Assembly: GCA_900763175.1 (NCBI GenBank)
Contig: CAAFJI010000229.1
Coordinates: 1-23,719, forward strand
Direction: 5' to 3'
Origin: Lachnospiraceae bacterium
GTDB lineage: Bacteria; Bacillota; Clostridia; Lachnospirales; Lachnospiraceae
DNA: 23,719 bases
How positions within the stretch are numbered: position 1 is the stretch's first letter; each line of letters begins with the position of its first letter. The position numbers were made by a program, and so were the translations under genes. Positions 15,956-23,710 of this stretch are shown in pieces. The notes under the pieces are model-generated. The model was not told the DNA's origin. It saw nothing but the letters and a program-made list of their open reading frames with translations, and did no database searches.

Positions 15956-16111
15956 ATTTCTTATTCTCTTTTGCCGGACGCAATTATAATCTCCCGGCTC
16001 TCGTAACCCTTTTCGTTTATGGAGATTATACGAACACACTGCAGTTTTTCCCATTTTTGTTTTCTCTGCAGGTATCCGGTATGGTTTGTCTGCTTTTTTC
16101 TTTACAGTTAC

Positions 16112-16120
16112 AGTATAGCA
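16112..16120 (-). promoter_or_regulatory. Possible extended -10 promoter of rhaD
   Basis: The minus strand reads TGCTATACT, an extended -10 (TG-N-TATACT). The -35 region is poor. If used, it gives a rhaD leader of roughly 250 bases that includes the repeat fragment. Confidence 0.35.
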
Positions 16121-16240
16121 CTACTTTTCAATTATGGAAGAACCTAAATTGTCTGTTTTTGAGATTTTATCTACAAATAAGGACCTGTTTTTAAGATTTT
16201 ATGGCTCTGAAAATTTTTTTAATTTTTTTCAAAAAAGTTG

Positions 16241-16270
16241 TTGACATTTTGCGACAGTTGATAGTATAAT
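16241..16270 (+). promoter_or_regulatory. Promoter of the tRNA cluster
   Basis: TTGACA (16241-16246), an 18-base spacer and TATAAT (16265-16270) are both consensus hexamers. They lie about 45 bases upstream of tRNA-Val, as expected for a stable-RNA promoter. Confidence 0.88.
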
Positions 16271-16323
16271 AGCAAAGCGAGCTGCGGAAGAGATAGCGAA
16301 ATAGTTCTTTGCAGGTTGTATAT

Positions 16324-16396
16324 GGGGTCTTAGCTCAGCTGGGAGAGCATCTGCCTTACAAGCAGAGGGTCATAGGTTCGAGCCCTATAGGCCCCA
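16324..16396 (+). tRNA. tRNA-Val (anticodon TAC)
   Basis: GGGGTCT pairs with AGGCCCC in the acceptor stem. The D arm contains AGCTCAGCTGGGAGAGC, the anticodon stem-loop is CTGCCTTACAAGCAG with TAC in the loop, and the T arm contains GGTTCGAGCC. The discriminator is A and CCA is not encoded. Confidence 0.97.
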
Positions 16397-16414
16397 TACT
16401 TATGAGATGAATAT

Positions 16415-16488
16415 GGCGAGATAGCTCAGTTGGCTAGAGCACGCGGTTCATACCCGCGGTGTCGAGGGTTCGAATCCCCCTCTCGCTA
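16415..16488 (+). tRNA. tRNA-Met (anticodon CAT), copy 1
   Basis: The acceptor strands are GGCGAGA and TCTCGCT (the first pair is G-U), and the anticodon arm is CGCGGTTCATACCCGCG with a CAT loop. The T loop is TTCGAAT, and CCA is not encoded. It lacks the C1 and GGG-stem features of an initiator, so elongator Met is likeliest. A tRNA-Ile2 read with lysidine is the alternative. Confidence 0.93.
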
Positions 16489-16489
16489 C

Positions 16490-16542
16490 TTTGCTGATGG
16501 TCTTTTATACGCACAGACTTTTCAGCAAAAGCTTTTTAAATT
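16490..16542 (+). terminator. Hairpin between the two tRNA-Met genes
   Basis: TTTGCTGA and TCAGCAAA pair across a 23-base loop and are followed by AGCTTTTT. It could be a weak terminator or a processing structure between the tandem tRNAs. The loop is long, so the terminator reading is uncertain. Confidence 0.4.
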
Positions 16543-16548
16543 GAACAT

Positions 16549-16622
16549 GGCGAGATAGCTCAGTTGGCTAGAGCACGCGGTTCATACCCGCGGTGTCGAG
16601 GGTTCGAATCCCCCTCTCGCTA
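16549..16622 (+). tRNA. tRNA-Met (anticodon CAT), copy 2
   Basis: All 74 bases are identical to the copy at 16415-16488, and the identity extends only a few bases outside the gene. This marks a recent tandem duplication or gene conversion. Confidence 0.93.
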
Positions 16623-16624
16623 TT

Positions 16625-16656
16625 ATAGATGTTGCTGTTGCAGCATCTATTTTTTT
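16625..16656 (+). terminator. Intrinsic terminator of the tRNA cluster
   Basis: ATAGATGTTGC pairs with GCAGCATCTAT (one G-U pair) around a four-base loop and is followed by seven Ts. Confidence 0.92.
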
Positions 16657-16787
16657 GTCCTTAAGTTGATTTTAAGATTACTTCCAAGCTGTGTTTGCAA
16701 GAGGCATTTTGCCCTCTGCTATCCACGAAGTACATCACTAAGAGGCAGCTCTCGCAATTATCATTCAAATTCATAAGGAGTGTATGC

Positions 16788-17480
16788 ATGAACATCGATC
16801 CATCTACCCGTAAACTTCTTAATAATGAAACTACCATCCACGAAGCTCAGATCCGCACCTTGTTCCAGACCCTCGACCGTAAATTCGGTCTGCGTGGTTC
16901 CTCCGTGCCCATCCGTTTCGGTTACGATGAGGCTGTACTTGGCTCTTATACACCTGCTTCTGCGCATGAAAAGGAAGGCTTCTATTTTTCCCTGCTGTTT
17001 ATCGGTTATGCAGTAAAGAAGCCTCTTTCCAAAGAGGATCGCCTGGATCTTTATAAACACGAATACGCCCATTATATGCAATACAATTTGAAAATCCCGG
17101 CGCAGTATAACTGGCAGGCCGGAAAGCACGGAAGTGCCTGGAAATACTGCTGCTCTCTTGTGGGCGCTGCGCCTACGCCTTATTACAGGATTGGAGAAAG
17201 CCTTCTGAAGCACGATTATGACAAAGCTCTGAAAAATCCCATTCACGACAAGACAGTTCCTATTCGGGACACCTACCGCCGTGAGCAGGCCTACAAAAGT
17301 GCCAAACACAGCGAAATCAAATTCCAGATAAACGATGTGGTAACCCATCCCAAATTCGGGGAAGGCACTGTAGAAGAAGTCGTACAGCTTTCCAATTCTG
17401 TCAGACTGCATATTCGGTTTGCGGATAATGAGGTGAAAAAGATTGACCAGAAATGGCTGCTGCGGTCTGGTCATAAATAA
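16788..17480 (+). CDS. SprT-like zinc metalloprotease with C-terminal Tudor-like domain
   Basis: A 230-residue soluble protein. The zincin motif HEYAH (91-95) and a later HGSAW (114-118), the usual site of the third zinc ligand, fit the SprT-like fold whose eukaryotic relatives cleave DNA-crosslinked proteins. The C-terminal 50 residues (about 178-226, with INDVVTHPKFGEGTV and IRFADNEVKKI) resemble the small Tudor/SH3-like tail of PcrA/UvrD helicases and related nucleic-acid or RNA-polymerase-binding modules. AAGGAG lies 8 bases before the ATG. A frame open further upstream starts inside non-coding sequence and was rejected. No signal peptide is seen. It sits directly behind tRNA genes, with its own untraced promoter. 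The protease fold is likely; the substrate is unknown. Confidence 0.78.
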   Translation: MNIDPSTRKLLNNETTIHEAQIRTLFQTLDRKFGLRGSSVPIRFGYDEAVLGSYTPASAHEKEGFYFSLLFIGYAVKKPLSKEDRLDLYKHEYAHYMQYNLKIPAQYNWQAGKHGSAWKYCCSLVGAAPTPYYRIGESLLKHDYDKALKNPIHDKTVPIRDTYRREQAYKSAKHSEIKFQINDVVTHPKFGEGTVEEVVQLSNSVRLHIRFADNEVKKIDQKWLLRSGHK

Positions 17481-17523
17481 TTATATTTTTACAAAAACCC
17501 AATAAGCTTATCATATTGAAAAG

Positions 17524-17898
17524 ATGGACGCTATAAGTGCCTACCTCAGAGAACCAGGCCGCTTTAAATATTTAACCAGATATAACGATCATACAGTCTC
17601 TCTGGCAGCAGATCCCAATGAGCCATTTTTTGTAACTTACCGTTGGAACTCTAGCACATCACCGTCAGTTCTCGGTGAGTTCGCCGAATTAGTCGGTGGA
17701 TTTGATGATATTCATTATTGCTTTGGTGATTATCCGGTTGGCTCTCCATCATGGTCCATATGGCATTATGTGGTAAAACTTACTATAGGAAATGAGACGC
17801 GAAACTACGCCGTTTGCCCAATGGCTTCAACCGGCAACGTTGAAGAAATCAAAATGATTGATTTTTCCGATCTGAGTAATATGCGAAAGTTCGGATAA
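17524..17898 (+). CDS. Small protein of unknown function
   Basis: A 124-residue protein I do not recognise. It is rich in aromatic residues (several Trp and Tyr, for example YPVGSPSWSIWHYVV), is acidic overall, and has no membrane segment or signal peptide. An in-frame stop lies a short way upstream of the ATG, so this start is the only ATG near the beginning. The ribosome binding site is weak (GAAAAG), unlike the strong sites of its neighbours. It lies 43 bases after the SprT-like gene on the same strand and shares its terminator, so co-transcription is likely. Its codon use looks more AT-rich than the surrounding genes, which hints at a later arrival. No function is assigned. Confidence 0.7.
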   Translation: MDAISAYLREPGRFKYLTRYNDHTVSLAADPNEPFFVTYRWNSSTSPSVLGEFAELVGGFDDIHYCFGDYPVGSPSWSIWHYVVKLTIGNETRNYAVCPMASTGNVEEIKMIDFSDLSNMRKFG

Positions 17899-17919
17899 TC
17901 TTAATTTAACAAATCAAAT

Positions 17920-17972
17920 AAGTCCCCATCCCACTGTTTTAATTGCAAAAAGCAGTGAATGGGGACTTTTTT
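17920..17972 (+). terminator. Terminator after the small unknown gene, probably shared with the converging anti-sigma gene
   Basis: AAGTCCCCAT pairs with ATGGGGACTT and CACTG with CAGTG further in. Six Ts follow on the plus strand. On the minus strand the tail is weaker (ATTTGATTTG), but it is the only candidate for the anti-sigma gene ending at 17981. Confidence 0.88.
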
Positions 17973-17980
17973 CGATTATT

Positions 17981-19129
17981 CTATTTCTTAAGCTTCATTT
18001 TTACCGGCTCATACGTAGTATTCGTTTCATAGTCATATCCCCGTATTCCGATTTCGTCGGCAAGGTCCGTTTTCTGGTAGCTTATCTGGAAGGTGGATTC
18101 TTTTCCAACCTCTACCACCTCTGAACCGCCGCCAAGATCGGAGAGCTGCCACAGGTTTCCATCCAAATCCGTTACGTCAAGGGAAATACTGTCGCACTCT
18201 TCTAAGAAGATACAATGGATTGTGGCGTAATCGCCCACTTCTGTTTCTTCTATATCTGCGGACAGGATCTTTACTTTTCCATCTGCGGTTATCCCTTCAC
18301 CATCCACAGGCACATAAGTCACGCTTTTTCCCTGGCTCTTATCTTCCAGCTGGAAAGTAATGTTTGTACGCATCACATCATCAACGCACTTAGCATCCGG
18401 AAGCGTGGCTGTTCCAATGCAGGAAACGGTAAGATCCTTGCTCTCCTTTGTCTTTACTGCGGAAGAATAGAAATCTACTACATCATCTTCCAGATTTCGA
18501 TAATCTACCACTGCTGTTTCAATTCCAAGATCCGAATTGAAATCAAAGCTGACTCCTGTCTTTACAATAATCAGTCCTTTTTCCGCAGCATATTCTCCTA
18601 TTGTCTTGTCACTTTCAATTCCAAGATTTCTTACAGGATCCTCATTCATAGTATCTTGTCCTGCCAGAAGATACTTGCCTCTTTCTTTCGCTGTAACTTC
18701 CATCACCACCTGGACGCTGTTCTTATCACAAAGGGCTTCCTTCACGGTGTAAGTGAGAATGGAATCTCCATCTTCCTGCTGCACCGGATCTTTTTCAATC
18801 AGCCCCTTGGCTTCTTCCGGCATCTTATTTCCAACTTCCTGGAAAAAGTCGGAAATACCGATATACTTCTCTGCTGCAAAAACAGTGGCACCAAATGCCA
18901 TCACTGCCGCAAATGTCAGGATCAAACTGCGCTTCCAGTTTTTCCGTGTACCAATTTTTCCCATTCTGTCAGTGCCATTTATTACTTTTCCCGTTTTTTC
19001 TTCTTTCTGATACCCTCTATCGGACTCTGCCGAATTCTCTATCATTTCCAAGGTCTCATCTACACGCCTGCGCACACATTCCGGCACTTCTGTTTCTTCT
19101 GAAAAAATATCAAACAATTTATTATCCAT
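17981..19129 (-). CDS. DUF4179-type membrane anti-sigma factor
   Basis: A 382-residue protein with a cytoplasmic N-terminus (1-67, with a short helical segment PECVRRRVDETLEMI), one membrane helix (about 68-86, LILTFAAVMAFGATVFA), and a large extracytoplasmic region. The segment GISDFFQEVGNKMP just outside the membrane is characteristic of DUF4179 proteins, which commonly sit behind ECF sigma genes. It starts at MDNKLFDIFS, with GAAGGAGG 8 bases upstream. It overlaps the sigma gene by 8 bases, so the two are translationally coupled. The expected role is to hold the sigma factor inactive at the membrane until an envelope signal arrives. The signal cannot be told from sequence. Confidence 0.85.
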   Translation of the reverse strand: MDNKLFDIFSEETEVPECVRRRVDETLEMIENSAESDRGYQKEEKTGKVINGTDRMGKIGTRKNWKRSLILTFAAVMAFGATVFAAEKYIGISDFFQEVGNKMPEEAKGLIEKDPVQQEDGDSILTYTVKEALCDKNSVQVVMEVTAKERGKYLLAGQDTMNEDPVRNLGIESDKTIGEYAAEKGLIIVKTGVSFDFNSDLGIETAVVDYRNLEDDVVDFYSSAVKTKESKDLTVSCIGTATLPDAKCVDDVMRTNITFQLEDKSQGKSVTYVPVDGEGITADGKVKILSADIEETEVGDYATIHCIFLEECDSISLDVTDLDGNLWQLSDLGGGSEVVEVGKESTFQISYQKTDLADEIGIRGYDYETNTTYEPVKMKLKK

Positions 19130-19631
19130 GAATATATCCTCCTTCATACTCTGCACGAAGCTGTTTTCTGGCTCTGGAGAGCCTTGTAAGCACTGTATTC
19201 TGGCTGATTTCCAGAAGAGCGGCAATTTCCTTTACATGAAGGGACTTGCTGTAATACAAAAGCATCACCACCTGGTACTTCTCATCCAGGGATGCCAGGA
19301 TTTCCTTCCACTCACAATCTACATAGCCAGGTTCCTCGAAGATTCCCTCTTCCATTTCCATAGTAGGAAAAACACGGCCTTTGTGCCGAAGCATTTCATT
19401 GCAGTTATTGATCAGAATCCGAATCATCCAGGTTTTGAAGTAAGAATCCTTTTTTAAAGTGGAAAGCTTCTCATAACACTTTAAAATCGTTTCCTGTATG
19501 GCATCTGCCACGTCTTCGTCATTCTTCAGATAAGCCCAGGCTACTTTATACATACTCTGGGTATTCATCCGGATGAGCTGTGCAAATGCACCGGAATCTC
19601 CGGATTTTGCCTTTTTCACCAAATTTTCCAT
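19122..19631 (-). CDS. ECF-type RNA polymerase sigma factor
   Basis: A 169-residue sigma-70 family regulator with only regions 2 and 4. Region 2 (about 5-83) includes DVADAIQETILKCYEKLSTLK and FKTWMIRILINNC. Region 4 (about 105-160) ends with the helix-turn-helix IAALLEISQNTVLTRLSRARKQL. The start MENLVKKAKSGD is the standard ECF beginning. AAAGGAG lies 11 bases upstream, rather far. An upstream in-frame extension has no family similarity. It is coupled to the DUF4179 gene. A TGAAAT-N17-CATCTA pair 70 to 100 bases upstream suggests autoregulation. It probably controls a small cell-envelope stress regulon. Confidence 0.93.
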   Translation of the reverse strand: MENLVKKAKSGDSGAFAQLIRMNTQSMYKVAWAYLKNDEDVADAIQETILKCYEKLSTLKKDSYFKTWMIRILINNCNEMLRHKGRVFPTMEMEEGIFEEPGYVDCEWKEILASLDEKYQVVMLLYYSKSLHVKEIAALLEISQNTVLTRLSRARKQLRAEYEGGYIHG

Positions 19632-19700
19632 AAGGTTTTTCGCTCCTTTTTGTGTTCTGCAGTACACGAAATATGTTGCTGTATTTCCTTTTACATACAT

Positions 19701-19729
19701 TAGATGGAAAAGGCAGGGAGAATATTTCA
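19701..19729 (-). promoter_or_regulatory. Candidate ECF autoregulatory promoter
   Basis: On the minus strand TGAAAT (19724-19729), 17 bases, then CATCTA (19701-19706). This resembles the TGAAAC / CGTCTA type recognised by SigV/SigM-like ECF factors, with one mismatch in each half. It would place the sigma transcript start about 62 bases before the start codon. Confidence 0.5.
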
Positions 19730-19739
19730 TCCATAATAG

Positions 19740-19782
19740 AAAAAGCTGGCATTTGTAGTTTCTGCACTTACAAATGCCAGCT
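19740..19782 (-). terminator. Intrinsic terminator of purL
   Basis: AGCTGGCATTTGTA (19744-19757) and TACAAATGCCAGCT (19769-19782) form a perfect 14-base-pair stem, followed on the minus strand by TTTTC. It lies just after the purL stop. Confidence 0.92.
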
Positions 19783-19799
19783 CCCATAATCCTATTTAC

Positions 19800-22700
19800 T
19801 TATTTAAAATACTCAACACCGGACTCAAAGATCTGAATATCCTGCTGTCCATAGATGTTGATTGCAACGCCATTGTCGCGACGCTCGCTATGTGCCATCT
19901 TACCAAGCACACGTCCATCCGGGCTTGTGATACCCTCGATATTATAGGTGGATCCGTTAATGTTGGATTCTTCGGACTGATCCAGCTCTCCGTTTGGATT
20001 TACATACTGGGTAGCTACCTGACCGTTTGCAAGGAGCTTAGCAAGCCATTCATCGTTTGCTACGAAGCGTCCCTCACCGTGGGAAGCCGGGTTGCAGTAT
20101 ACACCGCCAAGTGTGGCTTTCTGCAGCCATGGAGACTTGTTGCTTACAACCTTTGTGTAAACCATCTTGGAAATATGACGTCCGATGGTGTTATAGGTCA
20201 GTGTAGGAGAATCCTCTTTCTGTCCGCAGATCTCACCGTATGGAACAAGTCCCAGCTTGATCAGCGCCTGGAATCCGTTACAGATACCAAGTGCAAGACC
20301 ATCTCTCTCATTTAACAGCTTCATAACAGCTTCTTTGATCTTTGCATTCTGGAAGGCAGTTGCAAAGAATTTCGCAGAGCCGTCTGGCTCATCACCAGCG
20401 GAGAAGCCACCTGGGAACATGATCATCTGTGCCTGATCAATGGATTTCTCAAAAATTTCCACAGAATCACGGATATCCTCTGCACTTAAGTTCTTAAATA
20501 CCTTAACGTCTACCTCAGCTCCGGCTCTCTCGAATGCCTTTGTACTGTCGTACTCACAGTTTGTTCCCGGGAATACAGGAATGAATACACGTGGTTTTGC
20601 TACTTTATGCTTGCAAACATAAATGTTCTTAGTATTGTAAACACCATTCTCATAGGTTGCTTCCGGATCTGCTGTCTTTACAGCCATGGCAACTGGTCCA
20701 TCGTTTTCTTCGCCGGAGGTTGTCTTAAATACCTTCTCCAGAGTGCCTGTCCATGCCTTGTAAGCCTCATCTACTGTGAGCTCAGCATTTCCATATGAGA
20801 ATTTACTATTATCTGTTACTTCACCGATCACGGTATATGTGATAGAAAGCTGACCAACCTTTTCAGCCGGAACTTCCAGAACCAGATCGCCGAAGCCTGG
20901 TGCAAAGAAGTCTCTTGGATCCAGGTTATGCTCAATCTTCACACCCATTGCATTTCCAAATGCCATCTTGCTGACTGCTGCTGCAATACCATGACGATCA
21001 AGTGCATAAGCGGAAACCACTTTGCCAGCCTGCATGTCATTGTGTAATTTCTCATACTGATCCATAATTGCTGCATAGTCCGGCAAATCGTACTGATCTT
21101 TCGGAGCACGAAGCCATACCAGCTTGTTTCCAGCCTTCTTCAGCTCTGGTGTGATCACATCCTGAAGCTTGGCAACGTCTACAGCGAAGGATACCAGTGT
21201 TGGCGGAACATCAATGTCATTGAAGGTTCCGGACATACTGTCCTTACCACCGATAGACGGAAGACCGAAGCCCATCTGTGCTGCATAAGCACCAAGAAGT
21301 GCTGCAAATGGCTGGCTCCATCTCTTTGGATCCTCTGTCATACGACGGAAGTATTCCTGGAAGGTGAAGCGGATCTTCTTATAATCACCACCTGCTGCCA
21401 CGATTCTTGCAACAGATTCTGTCACTGCATAAGCAGCTCCGTGATATGGGCTCCAGGAGGATAAGTATGGATCAAATCCATAGCTCATCATGGTTACTGT
21501 ATTGGTAGTTCCATTCTGTACCGGTACCTTGGCAACCATTGCCTGCGTCTCTGTAAGCTGGTTTTTACCACCGTAAGGCATAAGAACGCTTCCTGCACCA
21601 ATGGAGCTGTCAAACATCTCTACAAGGCCCTTCTGGGAGCATACATTTAAGTCTGCCAGTGTGGAGAGCCATTTTTCTCTCACATCGGCTACGTCCGGGC
21701 GCTCTTCAAAAAGGTTGCCCTCTTTATTCGGAATTTCAACTTCTACAGTTGTCTCCTGATGTGCACCGTTGGTATCAAGGAATGCACGGGAAATATTTAC
21801 AACCTCTTTTCCTCTCCAGGAAAGCACCAGTCTTGGCTCTTTTGTTACAACTGCAACCGGAACTGCTTCCAGGTTCTCTTCGTTTGCAAAACCAAGGAAT
21901 TTCTCTACGTCTTCCGGAGCAACAACAACTGCCATACGCTCCTGGGACTCGGAAATTGCGATCTCAGTACCGTCAAGACCTGCATATTTTTTCGGAACTT
22001 TGTCCAGGTCGATCTGAAGACCAGGTGCCAGCTCTCCGATTGCTACGGATACACCGCCTGCACCGAAGTCGTTACATTTCTTAATGATATAGCTGACTTC
22101 CTCACGACGGAACATACGCTGGATCTTACGCTCTGTAGGTGCATTTCCTTTCTGCACCTCAGCACCGCAGACCTCAATAGAAGCCTCTGTATGTACCTTG
22201 GAGGAACCGGTAGCACCACCGATACCGTCACGTCCGGTACGTCCTCCAAGAAGGATGATGATATCTCCCGGATCAGAGTTCTCACGGATAACTGCACGTC
22301 TTGGAGCAGCACCCATAACTGCACCGATCTCCATACGTTTTGCAACGTAGTTCGGATGATAGATTTCTTTTACATAGCCGGTGGCAAGACCGATCTGGTT
22401 ACCGTAGGAGCTGTAGCCGTGAGCTGCGCCACGAACCAGTTTCTTCTGCGGAAGCTTGCCTTTCAGAGTCTCTTTTACGGAAACAGTAGGATCTGCTGCT
22501 CCTGTTACACGCATTGCCTGATATACATAAGTACGTCCGGAAAGCGGGTCACGAATCGCACCGCCAAGACAGGTAGCTGCGCCACCAAATGGCTCAATCT
22601 CTGTCGGATGGTTGTGTGTCTCATTCTTGAAATTGATCAGCCATTCCTCTTCTTTTCCATTTACATCAACCGGCACTACAATACTGCAGGCATTGATCTC

Positions 22701-23597
22701 GTCGGACTCTTCCTGATCCTGAAGCTTGCCTTCGGATTTCAGCTTCTTCATAGCCATAAGGGCAAGATCCATCAGGCAGACGAATTTGTCGTCCCGTCCC
22801 TTATAAAGGACTTCTCTGTCGGAAAGATATCTGTTATAGGTATCAACGATAGGAGTTTTATAATCACCCTCGTCAAATTTCACCTGTGTAAGCTCAGTGG
22901 AAAATGTGGTATGACGGCAATGGTCAGACCAGTAAGTATCCAGAACACGGATCTCGGTCATGGACGGATCACGTTTCTCCTCGTTCTTGAAATAGTTCTG
23001 GATATGAAGGAAATCCTTGAATGTCATAGCAAGATTCAGGGAGCTGTAAAGCTCTTTTAATGGTGCTTCATCCATATTGCGGAAGCCATCGAAAATCTTA
23101 ACATCTTCCGGGTCCTTGAACTCTGTAACCAGTGTCTCCGGCTTCTGAAGACCTGTCTCACGGGAATCTACAGGGTTAATGCAGTGATTCTTGATTGCCT
23201 CGAATTCTTCCTCTGTAATGTCACCTTCGATCACATAGGTAGTGGCAGAGCGGATGATCGGCTGTGCATTTTCATCCAGGAACTGCACGCACTGAACAGC
23301 GGAATCTGCTCTCTGGTCAAATTGTCCAGGCAGGAACTCTACGGAAAAAATACGTGCCCCATCTGCAGAATCAAATTTTTCCAGGTAGAGGTCATCTACC
23401 GGAGGCTCTGCAAATACGGTATGGCAGGCTTTTTCAAATACGTCATCGGAAATATTCTCAACATCATAGCGGATCAGAACCCGCACAGCTGTTACAGTCT
23501 TAATGCCCAGATAAGAGCTGATCTCATGCTTCAGTTCTTTGGCTTTTACGGCAAAGGATGGTTTCTTTTCTACGTATACTCGTCTTACGTTACTCAT
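19800..23597 (-). CDS. purL: Phosphoribosylformylglycinamidine synthase, single-chain
   Basis: A 1265-residue enzyme of de novo purine synthesis, turning FGAR, glutamine and ATP into FGAM. It is the long, single-chain form with its own glutaminase, not the PurS/PurL/PurQ complex. Synthetase motifs include TYWSDHCRHTTF, FKNETHNHPTEIEPFGG, GGRTGRDGIGGATGSS and GLPSIGGKDSMSG. The glutaminase domain begins near residue 1001 (KPRVFIPVFPGTNCE), with the nucleophile C1106 in LGICNGFQAL and H1236 in AHSERR. AAAGGAG lies 7 bases before the ATG. A strong terminator follows. It appears to be a one-gene unit in this window. Its upstream leader is about 100 bases long. Confidence 0.98.
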   Translation of the reverse strand: MSNVRRVYVEKKPSFAVKAKELKHEISSYLGIKTVTAVRVLIRYDVENISDDVFEKACHTVFAEPPVDDLYLEKFDSADGARIFSVEFLPGQFDQRADSAVQCVQFLDENAQPIIRSATTYVIEGDITEEEFEAIKNHCINPVDSRETGLQKPETLVTEFKDPEDVKIFDGFRNMDEAPLKELYSSLNLAMTFKDFLHIQNYFKNEEKRDPSMTEIRVLDTYWSDHCRHTTFSTELTQVKFDEGDYKTPIVDTYNRYLSDREVLYKGRDDKFVCLMDLALMAMKKLKSEGKLQDQEESDEINACSIVVPVDVNGKEEEWLINFKNETHNHPTEIEPFGGAATCLGGAIRDPLSGRTYVYQAMRVTGAADPTVSVKETLKGKLPQKKLVRGAAHGYSSYGNQIGLATGYVKEIYHPNYVAKRMEIGAVMGAAPRRAVIRENSDPGDIIILLGGRTGRDGIGGATGSSKVHTEASIEVCGAEVQKGNAPTERKIQRMFRREEVSYIIKKCNDFGAGGVSVAIGELAPGLQIDLDKVPKKYAGLDGTEIAISESQERMAVVVAPEDVEKFLGFANEENLEAVPVAVVTKEPRLVLSWRGKEVVNISRAFLDTNGAHQETTVEVEIPNKEGNLFEERPDVADVREKWLSTLADLNVCSQKGLVEMFDSSIGAGSVLMPYGGKNQLTETQAMVAKVPVQNGTTNTVTMMSYGFDPYLSSWSPYHGAAYAVTESVARIVAAGGDYKKIRFTFQEYFRRMTEDPKRWSQPFAALLGAYAAQMGFGLPSIGGKDSMSGTFNDIDVPPTLVSFAVDVAKLQDVITPELKKAGNKLVWLRAPKDQYDLPDYAAIMDQYEKLHNDMQAGKVVSAYALDRHGIAAAVSKMAFGNAMGVKIEHNLDPRDFFAPGFGDLVLEVPAEKVGQLSITYTVIGEVTDNSKFSYGNAELTVDEAYKAWTGTLEKVFKTTSGEENDGPVAMAVKTADPEATYENGVYNTKNIYVCKHKVAKPRVFIPVFPGTNCEYDSTKAFERAGAEVDVKVFKNLSAEDIRDSVEIFEKSIDQAQMIMFPGGFSAGDEPDGSAKFFATAFQNAKIKEAVMKLLNERDGLALGICNGFQALIKLGLVPYGEICGQKEDSPTLTYNTIGRHISKMVYTKVVSNKSPWLQKATLGGVYCNPASHGEGRFVANDEWLAKLLANGQVATQYVNPNGELDQSEESNINGSTYNIEGITSPDGRVLGKMAHSERRDNGVAINIYGQQDIQIFESGVEYFK

Positions 23598-23651
23598 TGG
23601 AAAACTCCTTTCGTGAATGTGAAATCATAGTGTGGTGTGCTTTTTCATTTT

Positions 23652-23685
23652 GAAAAAATTGGATGACTGCGTAAAACTGCATCCA
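23652..23685 (-). promoter_or_regulatory. Leader hairpin with T-run ahead of purL
   Basis: On the minus strand TGGATG and CATCCA pair across a 14-base loop and are followed by ATTTTTTC. This is a weak terminator-like element in the purL leader. It could be an attenuator, but the stem is short. Confidence 0.3.
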
Positions 23686-23704
23686 TTCTTGCATATTTTC
23701 GTTT

Positions 23705-23710
23705 ATTATA
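23705..23710 (-). promoter_or_regulatory. Probable -10 element of the purL promoter
   Basis: TATAAT on the minus strand about 108 bases before the purL start. The matching -35 would lie beyond the right edge of the window, so it cannot be confirmed. Confidence 0.4.

Noticed and set aside
15922..16194. Plus-strand open frame of 90 codons in the rhaD leader
   Set aside because: It has no ribosome binding site and a repeat-derived beginning; it is not supported as a gene.
16761..17474. Minus-strand open frame of 237 codons
   Set aside because: It is opposite the SprT-like gene, which has a good ribosome binding site and an HExxH motif; the minus frame has neither.
18215..19102. Plus-strand open frame of 295 codons
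   Set aside because: It is opposite the DUF4179 gene, with no ribosome binding site and no recognisable domain.
21759..23060. Plus-strand open frame of 433 codons
   Set aside because: It is opposite purL, whose motifs are unmistakable; the composition is typical of an antisense frame.
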